Assembly: GCA_964017045.1 (NCBI GenBank)
Contig: OZ024799.1
Coordinates: forward strand, 34,601,736 to 34,665,735
DNA length: 64,000 nucleotides
Direction of reading: 5' to 3'
Source of the DNA: Omphiscola glabra
Lineage: Eukaryota > Mollusca > Gastropoda > Lymnaeidae
Shown here: piece by piece, positions 53,301 through 56,263 of the stretch
How the letters are laid out: each line of letters starts with the position of its first letter
Numbering within the stretch: position 1 is the first letter of the stretch
Position numbers and translations under genes: made by a program
Notes under the pieces: generated by a model
Databases searched by the model: none
What the model was told of the DNA's origin: nothing
The model's input: only the letters and a program-made list of their open reading frames with translations

Positions 53301-54022
53301 CTGGGTTTGATAATCATAAATTGGTGGTGATGACAGAAACTTAATAACTTTTTTTGTTTAATTTTTTAGACTTTTACAAGCACCAAAGTCAGCTTGTTGG
53401 TTCTAGAAGTCATGGTCTCCATGGTCACTGTAGGACAAGTATTTTGACAAATTAATTTTTCACAAATCTATTTTTTTCAACAAATAGTTTTCTGTTAGTT
53501 TACAATTCCATTAACTTCTCCAGGTAGAGTCCAGAAAATGTTGGTTTATCTCAACAAATACCAAGCAGCAGCTGCAGCAAATACATTAGTGAAAGCTATC
53601 AATCTATCATTTGTTAATGACCATGACCTTGGGTAAGTATTGCATTAAAGTATTTGTTAACCAAAAAAAAATTATTGAAAAAAAATAATAATAATTTCAT
53701 CAATTTGCAATTATTTTTACAGTGATTTCATCCTTTGCATTGCTCCAATGGGATAAAACTTGTATATTTTTTTAAATATTGAAAATTTTACCATGGTGAA
53801 CCTGAATAGAAACGAAGCTAAATACATTTTAAAAGATTTTTACTTCCATTACTCTTAAGGCTGATGAGACAGGCCTACCTCGAGATAGCCATGATCTATT
53901 TGTTCAGTAGTGGCATTCTGTCTGTCAAGGATGGGATCATTCTAGAGACAGCTGATAGAGGGAATGCATCCAGAACCAGTGAAGAGATTGCATCAACTCA
54001 GAAAAGTAAATCATCCACTATG
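8114..54022 (+). CDS. CFAP54: CFAP54: cilia- and flagella-associated protein 54, 59 exons, 3' end outside window
   Basis: CFAP54 (FAP54 in Chlamydomonas) is a giant, mostly helical protein of the central-pair C1d projection in motile cilia, where it works with CFAP46, CFAP74 and CFAP221 to control beating. Identification rests on family blocks in the right order: NKYEPRLPSQYF (residue about 76), the WQCYERYLQSF block (about 107), EYLLWASLCMETSVPLL (about 229), GERYLFAVAAYSPEGKLIG (about 980, fibronectin-III-like), VLAHRGQHWTLLQNAGRALW (1644) and VPGVDFLSDRFRCDGRQLVA (about 2138). All 58 visible introns are GT-AG and every phase agrees, giving 2,862 codons without a stop. The ATG at 8114 is chosen because an in-frame TGA lies at 8078 and the family's NPVLxxLxxEL start follows. 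Exon 59 ends at a good donor with about 200-250 family residues still missing, so the gene continues downstream. Exon boundaries are by eye, and a short phase-neutral exon could have been missed. Confidence 0.95.
9179..10069. mobile_element. hAT-like element nested in the GGGGCC element
   Basis: The left end CAGGGATTCTACATTTTTTT and the inverted right end CAGTGGTTCTTATCCAGTGG have hAT-style termini. The flanking 8-mers ATCTAGGG and TTCTAGTA agree at five of eight bases, so any duplication is eroded. No transposase is visible. Confidence 0.5.
9456..10000. mobile_element. GTGGCGTAGCTAG-ended element, innermost of the nest
   Basis: Starts CAGTGGCGTAGCTAGGGTTG and ends CTAGCTACGCCACTG, giving 15-bp inverted ends. 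Interior is AT-rich without a coding frame. Flanks (GCAAT and AATGC) give no clear target duplication. A fragment of the same family lies at 274-385. Confidence 0.7.
10249..11001. other. Intron 1 sequence, nothing recognised
   Basis: AT-rich DNA without a repeat boundary or coding frame that I can support. Confidence 0.6.
11004..11172. mobile_element. CCGTATTTT-ended MITE with TA duplication
   Basis: The left end CCGTATTTTACAGACTATAA and the inverted right end GTCCGTAAAATACGG enclose 169 bp, with TA on both sides. Internal repeats of AAGACGCACCT are typical of this widespread animal MITE type. The TA duplication fits a Tc1/mariner-like mobiliser. Confidence 0.8.
11575..12105 (+). pseudogene. 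Decayed CR1/Jockey-type retrotransposon, C-terminal reverse-transcriptase part
   Basis: The stretch encodes VKERAYKAFVRPLLDYASSV and, past an in-frame TGA at about 11711, LEAVQ-x-RAARFVLNSYRN, SMLETLGWSLLEERRRLS and MIYKINNGLV. This is the usual region downstream of the polymerase core in CR1/Jockey-like elements. A frameshift near 11950 leads to RDWNKL in another frame. The catalytic domain is absent, so it is a 5'-truncated dead copy, sense with CFAP54. Confidence 0.75.
12271..12468. mobile_element. MITE with inverted ends and 9-bp target duplication (copy 2)
   Basis: The left end CGAAGTGGCTATTCGGATCC and the inverted right end (GGCTGTGGCTATTGGGACCC) are flanked by identical TATTTATTA (12262-12270 and 12469-12477). 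The interior GGTATCAAATGAAAG matches copy 1 at 5510-5814. Confidence 0.85.
12664..12781. repeat. Minisatellite, 23-bp unit, 5 copies
   Basis: The unit CACAGAAAAATAGTTAACAT plus CGA recurs five times, alternating CACAG and TACAG at the start. Confidence 0.9.
12782..13808. other. Rest of intron 1, nothing recognised
   Basis: AT-rich. An acceptor-like site near 12954 is followed by short open frames, but none has a phase-compatible donor or family residues. Confidence 0.6.
13809..13914 (+). CDS. CFAP54: CFAP54 exon 2
   Basis: Residues 66-101, phase 2 in, phase 0 out. Contains ANTLFEVWNKYEPRLPSQYF, one of the most conserved CFAP54 blocks. Acceptor TTGTAG, donor GTAAAT. Confidence 0.93.
14332..14475 (+). 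CDS. CFAP54: CFAP54 exon 3
   Basis: Residues 102-149, phase 0/0. Contains LALWQCYERYLQSF, a helical TPR-like segment. Donor GTAAGA. Confidence 0.95.
15089..15260 (+). CDS. CFAP54: CFAP54 exon 4
   Basis: Residues 150-207, phase 0/1. Contains LRMITQILLPREKLCWLVYN. Acceptor TTCTAG, donor GTATTT. Confidence 0.93.
15609..15667 (+). CDS. CFAP54: CFAP54 exon 5
   Basis: Residues 207-226, phase 1/0, 59 nt. Contains HIYTISRYLLPLGHS. Donor GTTGCC is weak but fits the frame and the family. Confidence 0.88.
15835..15978 (+). CDS. CFAP54: CFAP54 exon 6
   Basis: Residues 227-274, phase 0/0. Contains EYLLWASLCMETSVPLL and TWRSTLYTAVCQCYYDC, strongly typical of the family. Confidence 0.95.
16261..16374 (+). 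CDS. CFAP54: CFAP54 exon 7
   Basis: Residues 275-312, phase 0/0. Contains FARRGLIKISELSKLE. Acceptor TTCCAG, donor GTAAGA. Confidence 0.93.
16891..16992 (+). CDS. CFAP54: CFAP54 exon 8
   Basis: Residues 313-346, phase 0/0. Contains MVFKRAVFETRRKPKG. Its last four bases and donor (AAAT, GTAAGA) form the start of a 53-bp minisatellite that fills the start of intron 8. Confidence 0.93.
16989..17464. repeat. Minisatellite, 53-bp unit, 9 copies, duplicating the exon 8 splice donor
   Basis: Units begin at 16989, 17042, 17095, 17148, 17201, 17254, 17307, 17360 and 17413, each starting AAATGTAAGACACATATTT. The first unit spans the exon 8/intron 8 junction. The next eight each carry the same AAAT/GTAAGA donor sequence inside the intron. 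Confidence 0.95.
17752..18070. repeat. Minisatellite, 25-bp unit, about 12 copies
   Basis: The unit TATTACATCTGATCTATTTC plus CTGTG repeats with moderate divergence. The left copies are the most degenerate. Confidence 0.92.
18222..18360. mobile_element. GGGGCC-family MITE fragment
   Basis: GATGCCATCCATAAATGAGG followed by TCATGCT and a C-rich stretch matches the 8720/10245 ends with substitutions. No paired end is found. Confidence 0.45.
18552..18861 (+). CDS. CFAP54: CFAP54 exon 9
   Basis: Residues 347-450, phase 0/1, the longest exon at 310 nt. Begins LPWPRTPTEKMLSEMFDG and ends before a GTGACT donor. Reading through the donor meets TAG at once, and phase joins perfectly to exon 10. Confidence 0.93.
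19344..19456 (+). CDS. CFAP54: CFAP54 exon 10
   Basis: Residues 450-487, phase 1/0. Contains LKLAYTYEHFDVFETLLEPV, a helical repeat-like segment. Confidence 0.95.
19956..20106 (+). CDS. CFAP54: CFAP54 exon 11
   Basis: Residues 488-538, phase 0/1. Contains LWEVKVLELLGLMVKLSSRK, followed by a polar linker. Donor GTAAGT. Confidence 0.94.
20827..20912 (+). CDS. CFAP54: CFAP54 exon 12
   Basis: Residues 538-566, phase 1/0. Contains DDLLHLADVLLSII. Acceptor CACAAG, donor GTAAGA. Confidence 0.92.
21285..21422 (+). CDS. CFAP54: CFAP54 exon 13
   Basis: Residues 567-612, phase 0/0. Contains DIVVDASVFLWSKCKLVFQK, a conserved family block. Confidence 0.95.
22413..22551 (+). CDS. CFAP54: CFAP54 exon 14
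   Basis: Residues 613-659, phase 0/1. Contains LKVVHLALGWSGISYVDP. The acceptor follows a C-rich tract. Confidence 0.94.
22922..23055 (+). CDS. CFAP54: CFAP54 exon 15
   Basis: Residues 659-703, phase 1/0. A polar, Lys/Ser-rich linker, poorly conserved in the family. Donor GTCCGT is non-ideal; the phase match to exon 16 supports it. Confidence 0.85.
23535..23636 (+). CDS. CFAP54: CFAP54 exon 16
   Basis: Residues 704-737, phase 0/0. Contains AVLELGLKNVSSARQAVVL. Donor GTGTGT. Confidence 0.92.
24125..24323 (+). CDS. CFAP54: CFAP54 exon 17
   Basis: Residues 738-804, phase 0/1. Contains LHLELLLVYHRVCIKLA, a helical family block. Confidence 0.95.
25115..25158 (+). CDS. CFAP54: CFAP54 exon 18
   Basis: Residues 804-818, phase 1/0, 44 nt. 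A short basic linker, RLKSASAKKSKTTK. The acceptor tract is strong and both phases fit. Confidence 0.88.
25470..25628 (+). CDS. CFAP54: CFAP54 exon 19
   Basis: Residues 819-871, phase 0/0. Contains NFLSKALLYAERAVML. Confidence 0.94.
26283..26480. repeat. Dispersed repeat, copy 1 (related to 37165-37390)
   Basis: An ATT repeat is followed by AGCCTAGGGCTGGGTTCAC and, about 120 bp later, CCCATGGACGGCACTCAGCA. The same two blocks in the same order occur at 37165-37390. Class is unknown; no clear tRNA-like promoter is seen. Confidence 0.6.
26771..26953 (+). CDS. CFAP54: CFAP54 exon 20
   Basis: Residues 872-932, phase 0/0. Contains VPPPPLLLSRSDTCIVLKPA, the lead-in to the fibronectin-III-like region. 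Confidence 0.94.
27295..27452. mobile_element. MITE with 13-bp inverted ends and 6-bp target duplication (copy 1)
   Basis: CAGACCTGTTTAC at the left and its exact inverse at the right enclose 158 bp, flanked by CTGTGT (27289-27294 and 27453-27458). The related copy is 32467-32625. The right duplication ends 5 bp before the exon 21 boundary, so it now forms part of the 3' splice site. Confidence 0.9.
27464..27556 (+). CDS. CFAP54: CFAP54 exon 21
   Basis: Residues 933-963, phase 0/0. VASYSIFARSATG looks like the start of a fibronectin-III-like fold completed by exon 22. Its acceptor (TTGCAG) abuts the MITE duplication. Confidence 0.93.
28247..28429 (+). CDS. CFAP54: CFAP54 exon 22
   Basis: Residues 964-1024, phase 0/0. 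GERYLFAVAAYSPEGKLIG has the Y-x-F/V-x-V-x-A-Y pattern of a fibronectin-III strand and is a hallmark CFAP54 block. Confidence 0.96.
28810..28952 (+). CDS. CFAP54: CFAP54 exon 23
   Basis: Residues 1025-1072, phase 0/2. Contains AYQVGCYNIAKQGCRVLWDY. Confidence 0.95.
29099..29402 (+). CDS. CFAP54: CFAP54 exon 24
   Basis: Residues 1072-1173, phase 2/0. Contains LLRQFLSSIFIQTDI and LLIAVELAGFLNEASLALQA, helical repeat-like blocks. Confidence 0.96.
29691..29813 (+). CDS. CFAP54: CFAP54 exon 25
   Basis: Residues 1174-1214, phase 0/0. Contains ILQRCHAVLQEIP and the conserved-looking helix ending in SMAK. Confidence 0.94.
30221..30341 (+). CDS. CFAP54: CFAP54 exon 26
   Basis: Residues 1215-1255, phase 0/1. 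Ends in an acidic, proline-rich linker (PAEPEEPAPAP). Confidence 0.92.
30827..30964 (+). CDS. CFAP54: CFAP54 exon 27
   Basis: Residues 1255-1301, phase 1/1. Lys/Ser-rich, then a short coiled segment EELKALEAHIASV. Its symmetric phase and length (138 nt) would allow clean skipping. Confidence 0.9.
31126..31218 (+). CDS. CFAP54: CFAP54 exon 28
   Basis: Residues 1301-1332, phase 1/1, 93 nt. Contains SVSILHSYISHLPSATAYN. Confidence 0.92.
31343..31562. repeat. Minisatellite, 16-bp unit, about 13 copies
   Basis: CACCTTTGAGCTTTGA repeats with small variants inside intron 28. Confidence 0.92.
31971..32097 (+). CDS. CFAP54: CFAP54 exon 29
   Basis: Residues 1332-1374, phase 1/2. Contains KFKRKHRYLEFLVQVAQKG. 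Donor GTAAGT; the AA left over pairs with exon 30 to make Lys. Confidence 0.93.
32467..32625. mobile_element. MITE with 13-bp inverted ends and 6-bp target duplication (copy 2)
   Basis: Starts CAGACCTGTTTAC and ends GTAAACATGTCTG (one mismatch), 159 bp, flanked by CTATTA (32461-32466 and 32626-32631). The interior matches the 27295-27452 copy through GAGGTGTATACATTATATAT and ATTGAACGATTTTGTGATGA. It lies 33 bp before exon 30. Confidence 0.9.
32659..32779 (+). CDS. CFAP54: CFAP54 exon 30
   Basis: Residues 1374-1414, phase 2/0. Starts at acceptor TTCCTAG, which restores Lys and gives RDELIVGPKAF. A second acceptor 14 bp upstream (GTGCAG at 32644) would shift the frame. Confidence 0.87.
33149..33202 (+). 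CDS. CFAP54: CFAP54 exon 31
   Basis: Residues 1415-1432, phase 0/0, 54 nt. A lysine-rich linker, DEKGGKKAQAVKKVQKYK. Confidence 0.88.
33632..33697 (+). CDS. CFAP54: CFAP54 exon 32
   Basis: Residues 1433-1454, phase 0/0, 66 nt. Contains MSEAMKLEQEHLELE, a likely coiled helix. Confidence 0.9.
34266..34370 (+). CDS. CFAP54: CFAP54 exon 33
   Basis: Residues 1455-1489, phase 0/0. Contains FVDAYHNHLRARKFR. Confidence 0.93.
34924..35001. repeat. Minisatellite, 22-bp unit, about 3.5 copies
   Basis: GGACACACAAACATTTACAT plus AT repeats in intron 33. Confidence 0.85.
35206..35303 (+). CDS. CFAP54: CFAP54 exon 34
   Basis: Residues 1490-1522, phase 0/2. Contains GVSHFNGLLQKLEKREKVMG. Confidence 0.93.
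35443..35580. repeat. TCA microsatellite with adjoining unclassified sequence
   Basis: TCATCATCATCATCATCA is followed by GTCCCTTAGTCCAAGGACCA. The inverted TTAGTCC-AAGGACCA pattern and GC content unlike its surroundings suggest an inserted repeat. No second copy occurs in this window. Confidence 0.4.
35730..35923 (+). CDS. CFAP54: CFAP54 exon 35
   Basis: Residues 1522-1587, phase 2/1. Contains WFTLETTGVILVGSEDAPKP, then an Ala/Pro/Ser-rich low-conservation part. Confidence 0.93.
36084..36253 (+). CDS. CFAP54: CFAP54 exon 36
   Basis: Residues 1587-1643, phase 1/0. A polar, Ser/Pro-rich linker ending in the helix SLAKTLSCFRRAL. Confidence 0.93.
36254..37608 (+). other. CFAP54 intron 36 with several low-complexity repeats
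   Basis: Holds short TGTAGTGTAGTCAGAG-type repeats (36676-36740), a 17-G tract near 36880 and copy 2 of the dispersed repeat at 37165-37390. No exon is supported. Confidence 0.7.
37165..37390. repeat. Dispersed repeat, copy 2 (related to 26283-26480)
   Basis: An ATT repeat, then AGCCTAGGGCTGGGCTCAC and, further on, GCCATGGACGGCAGCCAGCA, in the same order as in copy 1. The middle is more diverged. Confidence 0.6.
37609..37848 (+). CDS. CFAP54: CFAP54 exon 37
   Basis: Residues 1644-1723, phase 0/0. VLAHRGQHWTLLQNAGRALW is a signature block of the family, followed by LVWETFYMAADCLLDMLVI. Confidence 0.97.
38122..38351 (+). CDS. CFAP54: CFAP54 exon 38
   Basis: Residues 1724-1800, phase 0/2. Contains RWIRRLVLRTLEMLYLERKW. 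Donor GTAAGT. Confidence 0.96.
38676..38945. repeat. Minisatellite, 50-bp unit, about 5 copies
   Basis: AAAAGTGGGGTGTGGGAGGT starts each unit, which ends TCTATTTGTCCTATATGT. Copies differ by one to three bases. Confidence 0.94.
39075..39178. repeat. Minisatellite, 26-bp unit, 4 copies
   Basis: CTGAGGTCTCATTTCTTACT plus GTGCAT repeats almost without change. Confidence 0.93.
39347..39597 (+). CDS. CFAP54: CFAP54 exon 39
   Basis: Residues 1800-1884, phase 2/1. Contains NRYAEQVIPLIVKAQR and QAKEYLKAQLYVDLDPSN. Confidence 0.95.
39973..40125 (+). CDS. CFAP54: CFAP54 exon 40
   Basis: Residues 1884-1935, phase 1/1. Contains LYDTLSQANYTARALQHSRQ. Confidence 0.95.
40284..40450. repeat. Minisatellite, 44-bp unit, about 4 copies
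   Basis: AATTTTAATATAAAACAAAG followed by CATGGGTGCTCTTCGTTAACTG repeats in intron 40. Confidence 0.92.
40523..40708 (+). CDS. CFAP54: CFAP54 exon 41
   Basis: Residues 1935-1997, phase 1/1. Contains SLIIREASKVDFKLATG and a helix-poor polar region. Confidence 0.93.
41331..41418 (+). CDS. CFAP54: CFAP54 exon 42
   Basis: Residues 1997-2026, phase 1/2. Contains SAQAMHELGNIFFHAKNS, a TPR-like helix. Confidence 0.94.
41744..41917 (+). CDS. CFAP54: CFAP54 exon 43
   Basis: Residues 2026-2084, phase 2/2. Contains AFQWWSLSLDKVLNI and RCGMWGCVLAGVLASNIAQ. Donor GTGAGT. Confidence 0.95.
42184..42250 (+). CDS. CFAP54: CFAP54 exon 44
   Basis: Residues 2084-2106, phase 2/0, 67 nt. Contains CDMGLRAECCLLAGFLFK. 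Confidence 0.94.
42596..43075. repeat. Minisatellite, 51-bp unit, about 9 copies
   Basis: GATTGCCAATGATACAAACT followed by ATAGAGATTGATGATTATGGAAATGGATAGA repeats in intron 44. The right edge has degenerate GATTGCCATTTATACAAATG units. The 51-bp period leaves an antisense frame open for 169 codons, which is not a gene. Confidence 0.95.
43076..43556. other. Rest of intron 44, nothing recognised
   Basis: Unclassified sequence ending in a GTT repeat before the exon 45 acceptor. Confidence 0.6.
43557..43757 (+). CDS. CFAP54: CFAP54 exon 45
   Basis: Residues 2107-2173, phase 0/0. Contains VPGVDFLSDRFRCDGRQLVA, a conserved family block. Confidence 0.96.
44275..44538 (+). CDS. CFAP54: CFAP54 exon 46
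   Basis: Residues 2174-2261, phase 0/0. Contains LLTLYQYFTTFVCRDIQRT and LTDLHLFSEAIIVLQQLLNG. Its donor GTAGAG sits in a motif shared with the intron 44 minisatellite. Confidence 0.95.
45769..45920 (+). CDS. CFAP54: CFAP54 exon 47
   Basis: Residues 2262-2312, phase 0/2. Contains HLTCHLNLAQAHLLITLANT. Donor GTGAGT. Confidence 0.95.
46278..46357 (+). CDS. CFAP54: CFAP54 exon 48
   Basis: Residues 2312-2339, phase 2/1, 80 nt. A Gly/Ser-rich linker (FGSAGLGRSGKGKPLTQSSS). Confidence 0.9.
46371..46614. mobile_element. MITE with about 28-bp inverted ends
   Basis: The left end AAGGGCCGAGTAGAAAAAGT followed by ACTTAAGT and the inverted right end (AAAAGGCTGAGTAGAAAAAA, then TACTTAAGT) enclose about 244 bp. 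It starts 13 bp after the exon 48 donor. No clear target duplication is visible. Confidence 0.75.
46802..46966 (+). CDS. CFAP54: CFAP54 exon 49
   Basis: Residues 2339-2394, phase 1/1. Contains HKPPRFVGTTSNLSVEEIKG. Confidence 0.94.
47178..47600 (+). mobile_element. tRNA-derived SINE-like element
   Basis: GTGCTGAGTGGATGGTCAGT resembles a tRNA A-box region. About 45 bp later, GGTTTGGAGTTCAATCCCCA resembles the B box (GGTTCRANYCC) with its flanking T-arm. A non-tRNA body follows. The boundaries, especially the right one, are approximate and no target duplication was found. Confidence 0.6.
47601..48401. other. Intron 49 remainder, pyrimidine-rich unclassified block
   Basis: Between 47,640 and about 48,050 the composition is CT-rich and less AT-rich than neighbouring introns, suggesting an old insertion. 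No ends or coding frame were found. Confidence 0.4.
48402..48582 (+). CDS. CFAP54: CFAP54 exon 50
   Basis: Residues 2394-2454, phase 1/2. Contains ELELVIKCQLEQAQMAL and AARKVLAAIKMIQHSSIF. Confidence 0.95.
49309..49332 (+). CDS. CFAP54: CFAP54 exon 51 (24-nt microexon)
   Basis: Residues 2454-2462, phase 2/2, encoding only REDRTLYDR across its joins. Acceptor TTTCAG and donor GTAATT flank it. Both phases agree and it is a multiple of three, so it could be skipped without a frame change. Confidence 0.75.
50262..50461 (+). CDS. CFAP54: CFAP54 exon 52
   Basis: Residues 2462-2529, phase 2/1. Contains RSRLDAKLWLQCRLALVQSL. Confidence 0.95.
50507..50573. repeat. Short tandem duplication, about 35-bp unit, 2 copies
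   Basis: GTTGCTTATGATCTCACTAC followed by TGAGGT occurs twice in intron 52. Confidence 0.8.
50799..50941. repeat. Minisatellite, about 49-bp unit, 3 copies
   Basis: CATTCCCCTCCTCACTGATG followed by TCTGCTTTCTTTTACTATCAAATATAAGC repeats in intron 52. Confidence 0.9.
51018..51193 (+). CDS. CFAP54: CFAP54 exon 53
   Basis: Residues 2529-2587, phase 1/0. Contains LADCRQYCAEGLDEAEVCND and AQFLYLGSQLNIIEGKSLEH. Confidence 0.95.
51430..51615 (+). CDS. CFAP54: CFAP54 exon 54
   Basis: Residues 2588-2649, phase 0/0. Contains ELGEQLLATCIIFKTDLEIL and a following charged helix. Confidence 0.95.
51950..52128 (+). CDS. CFAP54: CFAP54 exon 55
   Basis: Residues 2650-2709, phase 0/2. A His-rich loop (HYHSDGHLDHH), then LAQIKLRIGHAKARL. 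Donor GTCAGT. Confidence 0.93.
52542..52669 (+). CDS. CFAP54: CFAP54 exon 56
   Basis: Residues 2709-2752, phase 2/1. Contains DCLGVLHTALEISQVSAKRE. Confidence 0.94.
53370..53429 (+). CDS. CFAP54: CFAP54 exon 57 (60 nt, probable)
   Basis: Residues 2752-2772, phase 1/1. A strong T-rich acceptor and a GTAGGA donor frame GDFYKHQSQLVG, which reads naturally after the LALG of exon 56. It is a multiple of three, so exons 56 and 58 also join in frame without it; transcript data are needed. Confidence 0.7.
53524..53632 (+). CDS. CFAP54: CFAP54 exon 58
   Basis: Residues 2772-2808, phase 1/2. Contains VQKMLVYLNKYQAAAAANTL. Donor GTAAGT. Confidence 0.93.
53860..54022 (+). CDS. CFAP54: CFAP54 exon 59 (last visible)
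   Basis: Residues 2808-2862, phase 2/0. Contains RQAYLEIAMIYLF, then a Ser/Thr-rich tail. It ends at donor GTAAGT with the frame open. Reading into the intron would stop after 15 codons, leaving the protein short for the family. Confidence 0.9.
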
Positions 54023-54680
54023 GTAAGTGGAACAATGAAAAGATGTTCAGAGTTTTTGTGCTGTGTCTGAGAGTCCTACTAGTTTACCAAAATTAAATAA
54101 CTGGGCCTACCTGGATTGGGAGTCTTTAAGTTTTTTTCAGACTCCCTACCTATGTGAATGTCATACTTGAGTACAATAGGAGTCAGAAAATTGTCAATAT
54201 AAGGAACAAGTTCTGAAAATAATAGTGGTATTAATATATCATCACAGTTTGAAATGCCATACAAGTCAGTGCCATTTAGAGTAAACAAGATGGTTTCTTT
54301 AGCTGATTAACTACTATCATCTGCTAGTAGCCCAAAACTTTCCTTCGATCATGACCATTAGCTGCTGTGAGAATCAAAGTTTGTTTCATTGTAAAGCTAG
54401 TGATATATTTATATTCTGACTTTAGTTACAGTTTGAGTTTTAATTTTATAACACCAACATAATTAAAAAACCACATTGGACGAAAAGAATTTGTAACTTT
54501 TTTGTGTGGTTATATTTATCATATTTCAGGGTAATTAGCAAGTATTTTTCATGGCTAGTAGCATAAGGTTAACAAAAGACAAATTACCATAAATGACTTG
54601 AAGATATGTTTATTTAACTGGTTATTGTTATAAATTTTGAAACCTTTTTAAATTGGTGTAAATGTGATTCTATTTTGTTT

Positions 54681-54804
54681 CTCTTGAAAGTGATTTGACT
54701 AAATATTTTAAAAAATGTGTTTTAGACTGCTAAAAGGGTGTGTGTGTGGGGGAGTTTATTTCACTTGTTGCTAAGGTGGGGTCTCATAACTCTGAGTTAT
54801 AGTT
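54681..54804 (+). repeat. Decayed left-edge unit of the U2 array
   Basis: CTCTTGAAAGTGATTTGACT to TGTGTTTTAGA (54681-54726) matches the repeat spacer, then jumps to a piece like the GTGTGTGTGTGG tract, then to the GTTTATTTCACTTGTTGCT promoter block. Relative to a full unit, two segments of about 90 and 530 bp are missing. Confidence 0.8.
54757..54804 (+). promoter_or_regulatory. Conserved U2 promoter-proximal block (candidate PSE)
   Basis: The 48 bp before the first U2 start (CACTTGTTGCTAAGGTGG and what follows) is unchanged before all eight copies, even in copy 1, where the spacer further upstream is deleted. Position fits a Pol II snRNA proximal sequence element. No TATA box is seen, as expected for Pol II U2 genes. 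The exact element is not defined. Confidence 0.6.
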
Positions 54805-54990
54805 ATCGCTTCTCGGCCTTTTGGCTAAGATCAAAGTGTAGTATCTGTTCTTATCAGCTTAATATCTGATACGTGGCTCATTGAGTCACTACGATATTAA
54901 ACTGATTTTTGGAACTAGGCGAGATGCCCGGGGCTTGCTCCGCTCTCGCCACGGGTCGGCCCGATATTGCAGTTCTTCCGGGAATGGCCC
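54805..54990 (+). ncRNA. U2: U2 spliceosomal snRNA, copy 1
   Basis: U2 pairs with the intron branch point in the spliceosome. The 186-nt gene starts ATCGCTTCTCGGCCTTTTGG. GTAGTA (nt 34-39) is the branch-point-recognition element, ATTTTTGG (nt 101-108) is the Sm site, and stem-loops III and IV follow, with loop IV TATTGCAGTTC. The invertebrate-type AAAG precedes TGTAGTA. Position 160 is A, unlike all other copies. The 3' end is placed at GGCCC; one or two more bases are possible. Confidence 0.97.
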
Positions 54991-55012
54991 AAAAATTAAA
55001 CAATGACATGAT
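54991..55012 (+). terminator. Candidate snRNA 3' box after U2
   Basis: AAAATTAAACAATGACATGA follows the U2 3' end in every copy and is a loose match to the A-rich 3' box that directs snRNA end formation. The match is weak, but the position and conservation fit. Confidence 0.4.
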
Positions 55013-56077
55013 TGGAAAATACTTAGTTGACTCTGGGGAAACACTGGTTTTACTGTTGAGGGCGACCCTGTGAAAAGCACCAAGTATTTTGTAAATTTCG
55101 AATTTTTGGTGGCCTGGGGAAAGCTCCTGGGGTGGTGCACAAAACAAAATGCACACGTGTGACAGCAGGGATAGTTGAAACAAGCCTTTTTCTTTTACTT
55201 TTGTAATGTGATAGCAGGTTGGGTGAAAACGTTGCCTTTATTTTGTTACTCACGCAAGTTATGTGTGGGCCCCTTGATTAAATAAATGTTTAAAACAATT
55301 TACAAAAAGAAAAGTTGGCATATTTTGATAATTTTTGAATGCTTTTTTCTCTTGAAAGTGATTCGACTAAATATTTACAAAAATGTGTTTTAGATTTTTA
55401 TCTTAAAGAAAATTAATTTATCTAGAAAATGGTATTTTACTTGTAACAATGAGAATGAGTGGAGGTCTATGGTGACGGATTAAAAGGTGTGTGTGTGGAG
55501 TGGGGAGGCGGGCGGGCGACTAATTTAACTTGAACTTGAATGAACAGTGTCAGTGTGAAAAAAGAATTTCCTCGGTTTAAATATACATTTTTAGTCTTAG
55601 TTCGCATTCCAGTAATATTATCATGAAAAGTATGTGTTAATTTGTGTAAATAATACGAGCATGGACAACAGTAATAAAACTGATAGGCTACCTGTGCCGA
55701 CACCGGTTATGATTCTAAGACTAAGCGAGATAATAAATAAATAGCATAGACACTAATGGTCAAAGTAGCTTCTTGTTTACCGGGTAAATAAAAGGAATTA
55801 ACTCTTAGCTTAGGCAGTTCAAGGCACTGAAATCTTTTGTAATTAATTGAAAAATAAATTAACAATTATCCCAAAACAGGTAACAATAGAATTTTTGTTA
55901 GAATGAGTAAAATTTTTGTTCTTGTCACTTGGTATAGTGATAAGTAATTCATTTGTTGAAATGAAGTAAAATACTTTAAATTTTGATTATTCCTTAATGT
56001 TACTTGCAAGAAATGTCAAACAATGGGTTTATTTCACTTGTTGCTAAGGTGGGGTCTCATAACTCTGAGTTATAGTT

Positions 56078-56263
56078 ATCGCTTCTCGGCCTTTTGGCTA
56101 AGATCAAAGTGTAGTATCTGTTCTTATCAGCTTAATATCTGATACGTGGCTCATTGAGTCACTACGATATTAAACTGATTTTTGGAACTAGGCGAGATGC
56201 CCGGGGCTTGCTCCGCTCTCGCCACGGGTCGGCCCGGTATTGCAGTTCTTCCGGGAATGGCCC
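56078..56263 (+). ncRNA. U2: U2 spliceosomal snRNA, copy 2
   Basis: Same length, Sm site and branch-recognition element as copy 1. Position 160 is G, which keeps the loop-closing G-C pair of stem-loop IV. Full 5' spacer and promoter block. Confidence 0.97.

Larger units (their letters stand above)
13915..53859 (+). other. CFAP54 introns with nothing else recognised
   Basis: The following introns over about 300 bp hold only AT-rich sequence or tracts too vague to name: 13915-14331, 14476-15088, 15261-15608, 16375-16890, 18862-19343, 19457-19955, 20107-20826, 20913-21284, 21423-22412, 22552-22921, 23056-23534, 23637-24124, 24324-25114, 25159-25469, 27557-28246, 28430-28809, 29814-30220, 30342-30826, 32780-33148, 33203-33631, 33698-34265, 39598-39972, 40709-41330, 41419-41743, 43758-44274, 44539-45768, 45921-46277, 48583-49308, 49333-50261, 51616-51949, 52129-52541 and 52670-53369. 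A short 18-bp tandem (about 30497-30548) lies in intron 26. Confidence 0.6.

Noticed and set aside
54023..54070. Gene end by intron retention after exon 59
   Set aside because: A stop follows 15 codons of non-family sequence, while the donor is strong and the protein would be too short. An alternative short isoform is possible but unsupported.
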